Positions 1 through 7,391 of a stretch of 64,000 nt of DNA are shown here, one piece after another. The position numbers and the translations under genes were made by a program. The stretch's first letter is position 1. Each line of letters starts with the position of its first letter. The DNA comes from Pseudomonas lundensis. GTDB lineage: Bacteria; Pseudomonadota; Gammaproteobacteria; Pseudomonadales; Pseudomonadaceae. A model generated the notes under the pieces. The model searched no databases and had not been told where the DNA came from. It saw nothing but the letters and a program-made list of their open reading frames with translations. The stretch covers positions 84,084-148,083 of the forward strand of contig NZ_JYKY01000012.1 in the NCBI RefSeq assembly GCF_001042985.1. Reading direction: 5' to 3'.

Positions 1-1
1 C

Positions 2-934
2 GAGCAACAGGTCGAATTGCTGTTGTTCCATGGCCGTGGCGGCACGGTGGGGCGCGGCGGCGGACCGGCCCACGCGGCGATTCTGTCGCAGCCGCCGGGC
101 TCGGTGGCGGGTCGCTTCCGCACCACGGAGCAGGGCGAGATGATCCGCTTCAAATTTGGCCTGCCCGACATTGCCGAGCAAAACCTCAACCTGTACCTGG
201 CCGCCGTGCTGGAAGCCACTTTGCTGCCGCCACCGTTGCCTGAACCGGGTTGGCGTGTGCTGATGGATGAACTGGCCGCCGACGGGGTGAAGGCTTATCG
301 CGCGGTGGTGCGCGACAACCCGCAGTTCGTTGAATATTTTCGCCAGTCCACCCCGGAACAGGAACTGGGGCGTTTGCCGTTGGGCAGTCGGCCCGCCAAA
401 CGGCGTGCGGGCGGCATTGAAAGCCTGCGAGCCATTCCGTGGATTTTCGGCTGGACACAAACGCGCCTGATGCTGCCCGCCTGGCTGGGCTGGGAAACCG
501 CACTCAACCATGCGCTGGCGCGCGGTGAAGGCGAGCAGTTGGCGCAGATGCGCGAGCAGTGGCCGTTCTTCCGCACCCGCATTGACATGCTCGAAATGGT
601 GCTGGCCAAGGCCGACGCCGACATTGCACGGCTATATGACGAGCGTCTGGTGGCGCCTGAGCTGCTGCCGTTGGGTGCGCACTTGCGCGACTTATTGTCG
701 CAGGCGTGTGAGGTGGTATTGGGTTTGACCGGGCAGTCGCAACTCATGGCGCACAGCCCTGAAACCTTGGAATTCATACGCTTGCGTAACACCTACCTCG
801 ACCCGCTGCACCTGTTGCAGGCCGAATTGCTGGCGCGTTCGCGACGCCAGGAAGCCACGCAAGATAGCCCTCTGGAACAAGCATTGTTGGTCACTGTGGC
901 CGGAATTGCGGCGGGCTTGCGTAACACCGGCTAG
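2..934 (+). CDS. ppc: Phosphoenolpyruvate carboxylase, C-terminal part (5' end outside window)
   Basis: PEP carboxylase makes oxaloacetate from PEP and bicarbonate, refilling the TCA cycle in the cytoplasm. The frame is open from base 2, so only about the last 310 of the usual 870-880 residues are present. Seen directly are the glycine-rich catalytic loop [14 protein letters not shown] at the very start, the helical C-terminal domain with [12 protein letters not shown], and the terminal NTG, whose final residues in this family bind the aspartate inhibitor. The intact reading frame argues against a pseudogene. It lies upstream of adk in the same direction, as in other Pseudomonas, but a 287-base gap suggests separate transcription. 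The identity is secure; the N-terminal two-thirds cannot be judged. Confidence 0.97.
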   Translation, partial: EQQVELLLFHGRGGTVGRGGGPAHAAILSQPPGSVAGRFRTTEQGEMIRFKFGLPDIAEQNLNLYLAAVLEATLLPPPLPEPGWRVLMDELAADGVKAYRAVVRDNPQFVEYFRQSTPEQELGRLPLGSRPAKRRAGGIESLRAIPWIFGWTQTRLMLPAWLGWETALNHALARGEGEQLAQMREQWPFFRTRIDMLEMVLAKADADIARLYDERLVAPELLPLGAHLRDLLSQACEVVLGLTGQSQLMAHSPETLEFIRLRNTYLDPLHLLQAELLARSRRQEATQDSPLEQALLVTVAGIAAGLRNTG

Positions 935-947
935 AAAAAAAGCCGGT
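926..947 (+). terminator. Hairpin overlapping the ppc stop codon
   Basis: A perfect 7-bp inverted repeat (ACCGGCT / AGCCGGT) encloses an A-rich 8-base loop and includes the ppc stop codon. There is no U-run after it on the + strand, so it is a weak terminator candidate; it could instead protect the 3' end of the ppc mRNA. Confidence 0.35.
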
Positions 948-1091
948 TCAGTTAGCGTGCCCCGGTGTGTGCGGCAGAGGACCGATCTTCTGCAATGGCC
1001 TCCGGGGCGCGACACTTTATTGTGAGGTGGCGACCTGTGACACCCCGTCGCAAGGGCGTATGAGGCTCTGATTATTCCTACTTTTGCTGTC

Positions 1092-1120
1092 TTGTGTGGG
1101 CCGGGCCTGCTGTGTATCTT
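1092..1120 (+). promoter_or_regulatory. Candidate sigma-70 promoter for adk
   Basis: TTGTGT and TATCTT are separated by 17 bases, about 100 bases before the adk start. Just downstream, positions 1131-1148 form a 7-bp inverted repeat (TGGCCAT-TTTG-ATGGCCA) that would lie in the 5' leader. Assigned by eye only. Confidence 0.45.
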
Positions 1121-1197
1121 GGTCAGCCCTTGGCCATTTTGATGGCCATCACCCGATTCTGAGATTGGCCCAAAGAGGCGAGTCTGTTGTCATTTAA

Positions 1198-1869
<672 letters not shown>

Positions 1870-1888
1870 TCGTCGATTTGCTCTGATA

Positions 1889-1920
1889 CAACAAGCCCGC
1901 TTGCGGGCTGTTGTTGTTTA
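1889..1920 (+). terminator. Rho-independent terminator after adk
   Basis: The stem AGCCCGC / GCGGGCT is extended by CAAC / GTTG with one bulged base, has a 2-base loop, and is followed by a U-rich tail. It begins 20 bases after the adk stop. Confidence 0.75.
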
Positions 1921-1962
1921 TACTGCGGCACTTTTTTAATTCTGATTCTGACGGGAACACCG

Positions 1963-2640
1963 ATGAGCACCTTGCTGGCCCTGGATACCGCGACTGAAGC
2001 TTGCTCTGTTGCCTTGCTGCACGATGGCAAGGTCACGAGCCACTACGAGGTGATCCCGCGCCTGCATGCGCAAAAGCTGTTGCCGATGATCCAGACCTTA
2101 CTGGCTGATGCGGGGGTTGAACTGTCGGCGGTCGACGCCATTGCGTTCGGTCGCGGGCCGGGTGCGTTCACCGGTGTGCGGATTGCCATTGGTGTGGTCC
2201 AGGGGCTGGCCTTCGCACTGGAACGCCCGGTGTTGCCGATTTCCAACCTCGCGGTGCTGGCACAGCGTGCCCACCGTGAGCATGGCGCTACTCAGGTCGC
2301 GGCCGCGATCGATGCGCGCATGGACGAGGTGTATTGGGGCTGCTACCGCGAAGACGCGGGTGAGATGCGCCTGGTGGGGGCTGAAGCGGTGCTGGCGCCT
2401 GAAGCCGCGCAACTGCCTGAAGACGCCAGCGGTGACTGGTTTGGCGCGGGCACCGGCTGGGGCTATGCCGAGCGCCTGAACCCCACGCCGTACGCCCTGG
2501 AGGCGGGCATGTTGCCACACGCGCAAGACCTGCTGACCCTGGCCCGTTTTGCCTGGGCTCGTGGCGAAGCTATCGTTGCCGACGAGGCGCAGCCGGTGTA
2601 CCTGCGCGACAAAGTCGCGACCCCCAAAGCCCGCCCCTGA
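1963..2640 (+). CDS. tsaB: tRNA threonylcarbamoyladenosine biosynthesis protein TsaB
   Basis: TsaB is the non-catalytic partner of TsaD in the TsaBDE complex that installs t6A at position 37 of ANN-decoding tRNAs. The 225-residue product has the ASKHA-fold start (LLALDTATEACSVAL) and the GRGPGAFTGVRI segment near residue 68, both diagnostic of the family. It is a cytoplasmic protein of usual length. A GGGA sequence lies 8-10 bases before the ATG. It follows adk in the same direction but is separated by the adk terminator. The tcdA gene at 19500 acts on the t6A product, so two steps of the same tRNA modification lie in this window. Confidence 0.95.
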   Translation: MSTLLALDTATEACSVALLHDGKVTSHYEVIPRLHAQKLLPMIQTLLADAGVELSAVDAIAFGRGPGAFTGVRIAIGVVQGLAFALERPVLPISNLAVLAQRAHREHGATQVAAAIDARMDEVYWGCYREDAGEMRLVGAEAVLAPEAAQLPEDASGDWFGAGTGWGYAERLNPTPYALEAGMLPHAQDLLTLARFAWARGEAIVADEAQPVYLRDKVATPKARP

Positions 2641-2795
2641 ACGGTTCGCTCCTTTGCACTGCGAGCGGGTGTACAGCACCCGCCCGGCCCCTCCGATAGG
2701 CGCGCAGCCTATGCCCGCCTCGCCAGCATCTACACTGATTGACAGCAGGCTTTAAACCTTTTCAGGGTTTTGCAGTCTAGTGTTCACTTGGGCAA

Positions 2796-2824
2796 TTGCT
2801 TAGTTCGGCCGGTGCCGCTAAATT
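2796..2824 (+). promoter_or_regulatory. Candidate promoter flanked by an inverted repeat, upstream of the small ORF at 2852
   Basis: TTGCTT and TAAATT are 17 bases apart, 28 bases before the next start codon. The inverted repeat GGCAATT (2791-2797) / AATTGCC (2821-2827) brackets the two boxes, a layout seen in repressor-controlled promoters. Whether a regulator binds is unknown. Confidence 0.4.
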
Positions 2825-2851
2825 GCCATCATTGCTACCGAGCTTGCAGCC

Positions 2852-3148
2852 ATGCGTATAGACGGCTTTTCCTCACAGTCCTACCCGATCAAGCGCAAGC
2901 CGCGTAAAGGCAATGCGCTGGTTGACGAGTCGGTGGAAGACAGTGAAATCGTCTTTGAAAACGCGCCGCAACCTTCCCGTGCCTCGTCCTCGGGCGAACG
3001 TGTCAGCCAAGTGCCTGCGCGTCAGCAAGACATGATTTTTCAGCGGGTGATGAACAGAAAAGTCGCCAGCGCCCTGACCAGCTACCTGACCACCGCCGGT
3101 TTTGTTGAGTGGGACACCGAAGTGTTGGGGCTGGACCTGTACATTTGA
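2852..3148 (+). CDS. Small conserved Pseudomonas-type protein of unknown function
   Basis: The product is 98 residues with no signal peptide or membrane segment. The N-terminal half is basic then acidic and low in structure-forming residues (PIKRKPRKGN followed by DESVEDSEIVFE). The C-terminal third, roughly residues 60-98, looks folded and contains NRKVASALTSYL and ends LGLDLYI. I recognise no catalytic motif. The ATG is only weakly preceded by a ribosome site, but a plausible promoter lies just upstream and the DUF72 gene starts 3 bases after its stop, so the two are probably co-transcribed. It is likely real because its coding pattern matches its neighbours and the frame ends next to a second gene. 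No function is proposed. Confidence 0.7.
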   Translation: MRIDGFSSQSYPIKRKPRKGNALVDESVEDSEIVFENAPQPSRASSSGERVSQVPARQQDMIFQRVMNRKVASALTSYLTTAGFVEWDTEVLGLDLYI

Positions 3149-3151
3149 GCC

Positions 3152-4021
3152 ATGACCCACCCTTTACTCCCGTATTACCTCGGTTGCCCGTCCTGGAGTG
3201 ATCACTCCTGGCGCGAAGGCCTGTACCCGCAGAATGCCCGATCCTCGCAATTTCTCAGCCTGTACGCCCACGTGTTCAATGCGGTCGAAGGCAATACCAC
3301 GTTCTACGCCAACCCCAAGCCGAGCACTGTCGAGCGCTGGGCGCAGAGCCTGCCCGAACACTTCCGCTTTACCGCCAAGTTGCCACGTGAGATCAGCCAC
3401 GGCGGTGATTTGCGCACCCAACAACCTGCCGTCGACGCCTTCTTGCAGCTCATGCGGCCCCTGGGGGCGCGTGTCGCCCCTTTGTGGCTCCAATTGCCTG
3501 CGAGCTTCGGCCCTGAGCGGCTCGCCGAGCTGGTGGGCTTTATAGATGCGCTGGAGCGGCCACTGGCCGTGGAGGTGCGTCATCCGGCGTTCTTTGACCG
3601 GGGCGACGCGGAGCGGGTGCTCAATCGGGTGTTGATGGACCGGGGCGTGGAACGCATCTGTCTTGATTCACGCGCGCTGTTCAGTTGCACCTCCACCGAC
3701 CCAGCGGTGCTTGACGCGCAATCGAAAAAGCCCCGCGTGCCGCCCCGACCGGCAGCGTTTACCCAATGCCCACAGGTGCGCTTTATTGGTCGGCCTGAGC
3801 TGCACGCCAACGATGAGTTTTTAGTGCCGTGGATTGAGAAGGTGGCGGGCTGGATCGAGGAGGGGCGCACGCCCTATGTGTTTCTTCATACGCCGGACAA
3901 TCACTTGGCGCCTGAACTGGCGCGGCGTTTTCACGCGCAATTAAGCGAACGTTTACCGGGCTTGCCGGCATTGCCCACGCTGTATACCCCGCAAACCACC
4001 GAACAGCTGGGGCTGCTTTAA
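3152..4021 (+). CDS. DUF72 (YecE-like) family protein
   Basis: A 289-residue cytoplasmic protein of the DUF72 family, which adopts a TIM-barrel-like fold and has no agreed biochemical role. Family signatures visible are YYLGCPSWSDHSW at the N-terminus, the VEGNTTFYANP segment near residue 47, FRFTAKLPREISH near residue 73, AVEVRHPAFF in the middle and PYVFLHTPDNH near the C-terminus. Length fits the longer DUF72 subgroup. It is likely co-transcribed with the preceding 98-residue gene (3-base gap). Its stop codon overlaps the stop codon of the convergent gene at 4018-4638. Confidence 0.88.
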   Translation: MTHPLLPYYLGCPSWSDHSWREGLYPQNARSSQFLSLYAHVFNAVEGNTTFYANPKPSTVERWAQSLPEHFRFTAKLPREISHGGDLRTQQPAVDAFLQLMRPLGARVAPLWLQLPASFGPERLAELVGFIDALERPLAVEVRHPAFFDRGDAERVLNRVLMDRGVERICLDSRALFSCTSTDPAVLDAQSKKPRVPPRPAAFTQCPQVRFIGRPELHANDEFLVPWIEKVAGWIEEGRTPYVFLHTPDNHLAPELARRFHAQLSERLPGLPALPTLYTPQTTEQLGLL

Positions 4022-4638
4022 GCCGCCAGGCGCAGGTTGTTAACGATCAGCGGGCGTGCCCACGCCAGATCGAAGTCCATGGCCCGCTGTTGCTCGATCA
4101 GCGTCATGGCATCGAACGGTTCGGCGGGCTTGTCCAGCAAGTCCAGTTCGAACTCGGCAATCGGCAGGTGCAACGGACGCGGCGCGGGGGCCGGGCCCGG
4201 TTCAGGCAATGGATGACCGGCCGCCATCACGAGTGGGCGCACCCAGTGGCTGTCGAAGTCTTGTTGATGCTGTTGGGCAAACAGCTCATCCGGCGGATAG
4301 GGCTTGGCAATGGGCGGCAGCAAATCCAGCTCGAATTCGGCGATCGGCAAGAACAGCGCTTCAGGCGGACGCAATTCGGTGTCTTTCACCTCGCAATGGC
4401 GCTGCGTCACGATGTGGCTCAGCAGGTCGCTACCACCGCGCGGCTCGACGTCTTCCTCCACCTCAAGCGGCTCGGTGTCGAGCACCACAAACTCGTCAGT
4501 GCCGGACTGCTCGACCAATGCCTGGGCGTAGAAGTCCTTCCACAGGTGATTGACGCTGCCTGTGACTTGCGAATTGTGACGGCCAAAATCGCCAATGGGC
4601 GCGATAAAGCCTATCGATGTGGAATGAATGTCTGACAT
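4018..4638 (-). CDS. Protein of unknown function with an internal tandem duplication
   Basis: A 206-residue acidic protein without signal peptide or membrane segments. Residues 97-138 and 158-199 are two copies of the same ~42-residue unit: each starts LPIAEFELDLL, passes a QQ-x-x-DFD segment and ends W-x-RPL. They are joined by a proline-rich linker (PEPGPAPAPRP). Conservation around both copies suggests each unit is a functional binding element. I do not recognise the family. It is divergent from rsmJ, with 93 bases between the starts that include a palindrome at 4687-4705. It ends in a stop-codon overlap with the DUF72 gene on the other strand. Confidence 0.75.
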   Translation of the reverse strand: MSDIHSTSIGFIAPIGDFGRHNSQVTGSVNHLWKDFYAQALVEQSGTDEFVVLDTEPLEVEEDVEPRGGSDLLSHIVTQRHCEVKDTELRPPEALFLPIAEFELDLLPPIAKPYPPDELFAQQHQQDFDSHWVRPLVMAAGHPLPEPGPAPAPRPLHLPIAEFELDLLDKPAEPFDAMTLIEQQRAMDFDLAWARPLIVNNLRLAA

Positions 4639-4686
4639 AGCTCTCGGTCGACGCCCGGGTCTGGCAAAATGCCGGATATTTCATTT

Positions 4687-4705
4687 ATCGGCAGCGTTTG
4701 CCGAT
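4687..4705. promoter_or_regulatory. Palindrome in the divergent intergenic region before rsmJ
   Basis: A perfect 7-bp inverted repeat (ATCGGCA-GCGTT-TGCCGAT) sits between the divergent starts at 4638 and 4732 and is followed by an A/T-rich stretch. It may be an operator or a short leader hairpin of rsmJ; nothing decides between them. Confidence 0.3.
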
Positions 4706-4731
4706 CATTAAATTTTTGAGCGTGTTTTTAA

Positions 4732-5514
4732 ATGAGTGAGCAAACAGCGGGCTGTCGCATCATCGTCGAGGCACTGGACGAGGGGTCTCAAGCCTTGGCC
4801 GAGCAGTGGGCCGGGCGCCTTGGCTTGCCGATGGGCCAGGAGCAGGCCGAGTTCGCCCTGCAAGTGTCGGCCCAGGGTTTGCAGTTGCAGCAGTTGGGGC
4901 CGGATGCACCCGGCCCGGTGCGGGTTGATTTCGTGGAAGGCGGCGCGGCGCACCGACGCTTGTTTGGCGGCGGCACCGGGCAAATGATCGCCAAGGCGGT
5001 GGGCATCCAGCAGGGCGTGCGGCCGCGGGTGCTGGACGCCACGGCAGGGCTGGGCAAGGACGCGTTTGTCCTGGCCAGCCTTGGCTGCGAAATGAGCCTG
5101 ATCGAGCGCCAGCCCTTGATTGGTGCCTTGCTCGAAGATGGCCTGGCGCGCGGGCTGAATGACCGTGAGGTGGCGCCGATTGTGTCGCGCATGACGCTGC
5201 TCAAAGGCAACTCCATTGAGGTGATGCGCAACTGGGAAGGCGAACCGCCGCAGGTGATTTACCTGGATCCCATGTTTCCGCATCGTGAGAAAACGGCATT
5301 GGTGAAGAAGGAAATGCGCCTGTTTCGCCCATTGGTGGGTGACGACAACGATGCGCCAGCCCTGCTGGAGGCCGCGTTGGCACTGGCCTCCCACCGTGTC
5401 GTGGTCAAGCGCCCGCGTAAGGCGCCCTGCATCGCAGGCCCCAAGCCGAGCCATGCGCTGGACGGCAAGTCGAGCCGTTACGATATTTACCCAAAGAAAG
5501 CCCTGAAGCCCTGA
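4732..5514 (+). CDS. rsmJ: 16S rRNA (guanine(1516)-N(2))-methyltransferase
   Basis: RsmJ (YhiQ) methylates G1516 of 16S rRNA using S-adenosylmethionine. The 260-residue product has the family's SAM-binding motif [16 protein letters not shown] near residue 104 and the catalytic-type LDPMFPHR near residue 180. It also has the [10 protein letters not shown] block and a C-terminal SSRYDIY signature. Length matches the family (about 250). The ATG at 4732 is the first in frame and gives the expected N-terminus, though no strong ribosome site precedes it. It is followed after a few bases by a hairpin shared with the convergent regulator gene. Confidence 0.93.
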   Translation: MSEQTAGCRIIVEALDEGSQALAEQWAGRLGLPMGQEQAEFALQVSAQGLQLQQLGPDAPGPVRVDFVEGGAAHRRLFGGGTGQMIAKAVGIQQGVRPRVLDATAGLGKDAFVLASLGCEMSLIERQPLIGALLEDGLARGLNDREVAPIVSRMTLLKGNSIEVMRNWEGEPPQVIYLDPMFPHREKTALVKKEMRLFRPLVGDDNDAPALLEAALALASHRVVVKRPRKAPCIAGPKPSHALDGKSSRYDIYPKKALKP

Positions 5515-5517
5515 CGC

Positions 5518-5536
5518 CGCCAGCGCACTGCTGGCG
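5518..5536 (+). terminator. Hairpin between convergent rsmJ and mexL
   Basis: A perfect 7-bp stem (CGCCAGC / GCTGGCG) with a 5-base loop begins 3 bases after the rsmJ stop. There is no U-run, so termination may be weak or bidirectional. Confidence 0.45.
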
Positions 5537-5556
5537 AGAAGGCGTGCGTGAGGCGC

Positions 5557-6195
5557 TCAATCCGGGCGGTAAGCTCGCATAAACAGCGCCACCACGTCTT
5601 GCACGTGGGCTTCGGCTTCTTCTGGACTCAACGGGTCGCCGCAGCCATAGAGCACGCGAAAGTTCGGCGCGCCCTTGAGCAGGCAAAAAAAGTGCTCGGC
5701 CGCCTGATGGGTGTGGTTGAACTGCAACACGCCCAGTTGCTGGATGCGCTCCAACAGGCCTTCCATCTCCCGCACCACGCGGTGCGGTCCGGCCTCAAAG
5801 AAAATGTTCGACAGTTTTGGGTCCTGACTGCCCAGCGTCATCATCAAACGGTGCAGGTTCAGTGACGCCTGGCTGTTAATCAGCGTATGAAATCCCCGGC
5901 CGATGTTGAGCAGCACCTGCTCGACCGGCACACCCTCAGGCAATGAAAAGAACAGGTCCGGCAGTTGTTCGGAGCAGGTGGCCTTGATCGCGGCCGAGAA
6001 CAGGTTTTCTTTGTCGGTGAAATGGCTGTAGACCGTCAATTTCGACACGCCGGCGTGGTTGGCGACCGCGTCCATGCTGGTGCTGGCAAATCCTTTGCTC
6101 AAAAAAAGACATTTGGCCGCCTCAAGGATCGCATGGCGTTTGGCCATGTCCTTGGGGCGTCCGGCGGCATTGGGCATTAAAGGATGATCAGACAT
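5557..6195 (-). CDS. mexL: TetR-family repressor of the adjacent RND pump (MexL-like)
   Basis: A 212-residue TetR/AcrR regulator. The N-terminal helix-turn-helix spans about residues 18-62 (AILEAAKCLFLSKGF, then VSKLTVYSHFTDKENLF), followed by an all-helical ligand and dimer domain. It is divergent from a membrane fusion protein and RND pump pair, 90 bases away, the arrangement of mexL-mexJK in P. aeruginosa. There, MexL represses both its own gene and the pump. By analogy this protein should bind the shared intergenic region and be released by a ligand. Orthology to MexL rests on neighbourhood and family, not on an alignment. Confidence 0.85.
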   Translation of the reverse strand: MSDHPLMPNAAGRPKDMAKRHAILEAAKCLFLSKGFASTSMDAVANHAGVSKLTVYSHFTDKENLFSAAIKATCSEQLPDLFFSLPEGVPVEQVLLNIGRGFHTLINSQASLNLHRLMMTLGSQDPKLSNIFFEAGPHRVVREMEGLLERIQQLGVLQFNHTHQAAEHFFCLLKGAPNFRVLYGCGDPLSPEEAEAHVQDVVALFMRAYRPD

Positions 6196-6285
6196 TTCCG
6201 TTTATTACTGGACTGGTGAGTTTGGTATTAATAACATGCCGGCCAGTATAAATATTCCAAGCCCCATAAGCGAAAGGTCGTCTCC
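6196..6285. promoter_or_regulatory. Divergent promoter and candidate operator between mexL and mexJ
   Basis: The 90-base gap between the two starts contains an imperfect inverted repeat: TTTATTACTGG (6201-6211) against CCAGTATAAA (6243-6252), differing by one inserted base. It also holds a tandem ACTGGACTGGT. A loose -35 (TTGGTA, 6222) and -10 (CAGTAT or TATAAA, 6244-6252) for mexJ overlap the right half-site, so repressor binding there would block the promoter. Assignment is by eye. Confidence 0.45.
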
Positions 6286-7386
6286 ATGTTGCGTCATGCC
6301 TTGCCCCGCGCTGTGCCTGTCTGTCTGGTGTTTTTGTTAGCTGCGTGCGGGCATGAGGAGCCTGTTCAGGTGAGCATCAGCCCCGCCATCGTGGTGCAAC
6401 CTCAGCCTTCGGCAGTGGCCACCCAGAGTTATCCCGGCGAAGTCCGTGCCCGCTTTGACCCGCAATTGGCCTTTCGTATTGGCGGCAAGGTCACTAAACG
6501 GTGGGTGGATGAAGGCGAGCGGGTCAAGGCCAATCAGTCGCTGGCCGAACTGGACCCCCAAGACGTTCGCCTGCAACTGGAAGCCACCCGCGCTCAGGTG
6601 GCGGCCGCGCAGGCCAATCTGAGCCTGGTGCGTTCGGAGCGCGACCGCTACAAAACCCTCTTGGAGCGGCAGATGGTCAGCCGCTCGCAGTTCGATAACG
6701 CAGAAAACCTCTACCGTGCGGGCGAAGCCAAGCTGCAGCAGCTTAAGGCTGAACAGGATGTGGCCAGCAATCAGGCCAGCTACGCCGTGCTACGCGCCCC
6801 GCAAGACGGCGTGATTGCCCAGCGCCAGGTGGAAGTCGGGCAAGTCGTGTCGGCCGGTCAGACCGTTTTTTCGTTGGCTGCCGACGGAGAGCGTGACGTG
6901 TTGATCAGCCTGCCTGAGCAGGCGTTCGGCCGTTTCAAGATCGGGCTGCCGGTGTCGGTTGAGCTGTGGTCACAACCCGGTCAGCGTTTCAGCGGGCGGA
7001 TTCGCGAACTCTCACCCTCGGCTGACCCCAAATCCCGCACCTTTGCCGCGCGCATCGCCTTCACGGCGGGCGAAGTGCCTGCCGAGCTGGGCCAGAGTGC
7101 GCGGGTGTTCATTGCGCAGGAGGGGGGGAATGCGTTGTCCGTGCCGCTGTCAGCCTTGAGTGCGGAAAACGGCGCGACGTACGTCTGGCGTGTGGGTCAG
7201 GGCAACAAGTTGCAGCAGGTGGCGGTACGGGTCGGCCCGTATGGCCAGAGCAGTGTGCCGGTGCTGGAAGGGCTGACGCCCGCCGATTGGGTGGTGGCGG
7301 CTGGCGTGCATGTGCTGCACGACGGGCAAGAGATCCGGCCGATTGATCGCTCCAACCGAACGATCAATACCGCGGCGAAGGAGTAA
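6286..7386 (+). CDS. mexJ: RND efflux periplasmic adaptor lipoprotein (MexJ-like)
   Basis: Membrane fusion protein linking an inner-membrane RND pump to an outer-membrane channel. The 366-residue product begins with a lipoprotein signal peptide ending LLAAC, so Cys21 should be lipidated and hold the protein to the inner membrane. The barrel/lipoyl motif FRIGGKVTKRWVDEGERV is near residue 63, followed by a coiled-coil hairpin (about residues 95-160). The second lipoyl half follows (VLRAPQDGVIAQRQVEVGQVV). AAAGG lies about 9 bases before the ATG. The pump gene starts 5 bases after its stop. No outer-membrane factor gene follows, as for mexJK, which borrows OprM or OpmH in P. aeruginosa. Confidence 0.9.
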   Translation: MLRHALPRAVPVCLVFLLAACGHEEPVQVSISPAIVVQPQPSAVATQSYPGEVRARFDPQLAFRIGGKVTKRWVDEGERVKANQSLAELDPQDVRLQLEATRAQVAAAQANLSLVRSERDRYKTLLERQMVSRSQFDNAENLYRAGEAKLQQLKAEQDVASNQASYAVLRAPQDGVIAQRQVEVGQVVSAGQTVFSLAADGERDVLISLPEQAFGRFKIGLPVSVELWSQPGQRFSGRIRELSPSADPKSRTFAARIAFTAGEVPAELGQSARVFIAQEGGNALSVPLSALSAENGATYVWRVGQGNKLQQVAVRVGPYGQSSVPVLEGLTPADWVVAAGVHVLHDGQEIRPIDRSNRTINTAAKE

Positions 7387-7391
7387 TACCC

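Noticed and set aside
1..934. ppc as a pseudogene because it lacks its N-terminus
   Set aside because: The frame is open to the window edge; the missing part is cut by the window, not by a mutation.
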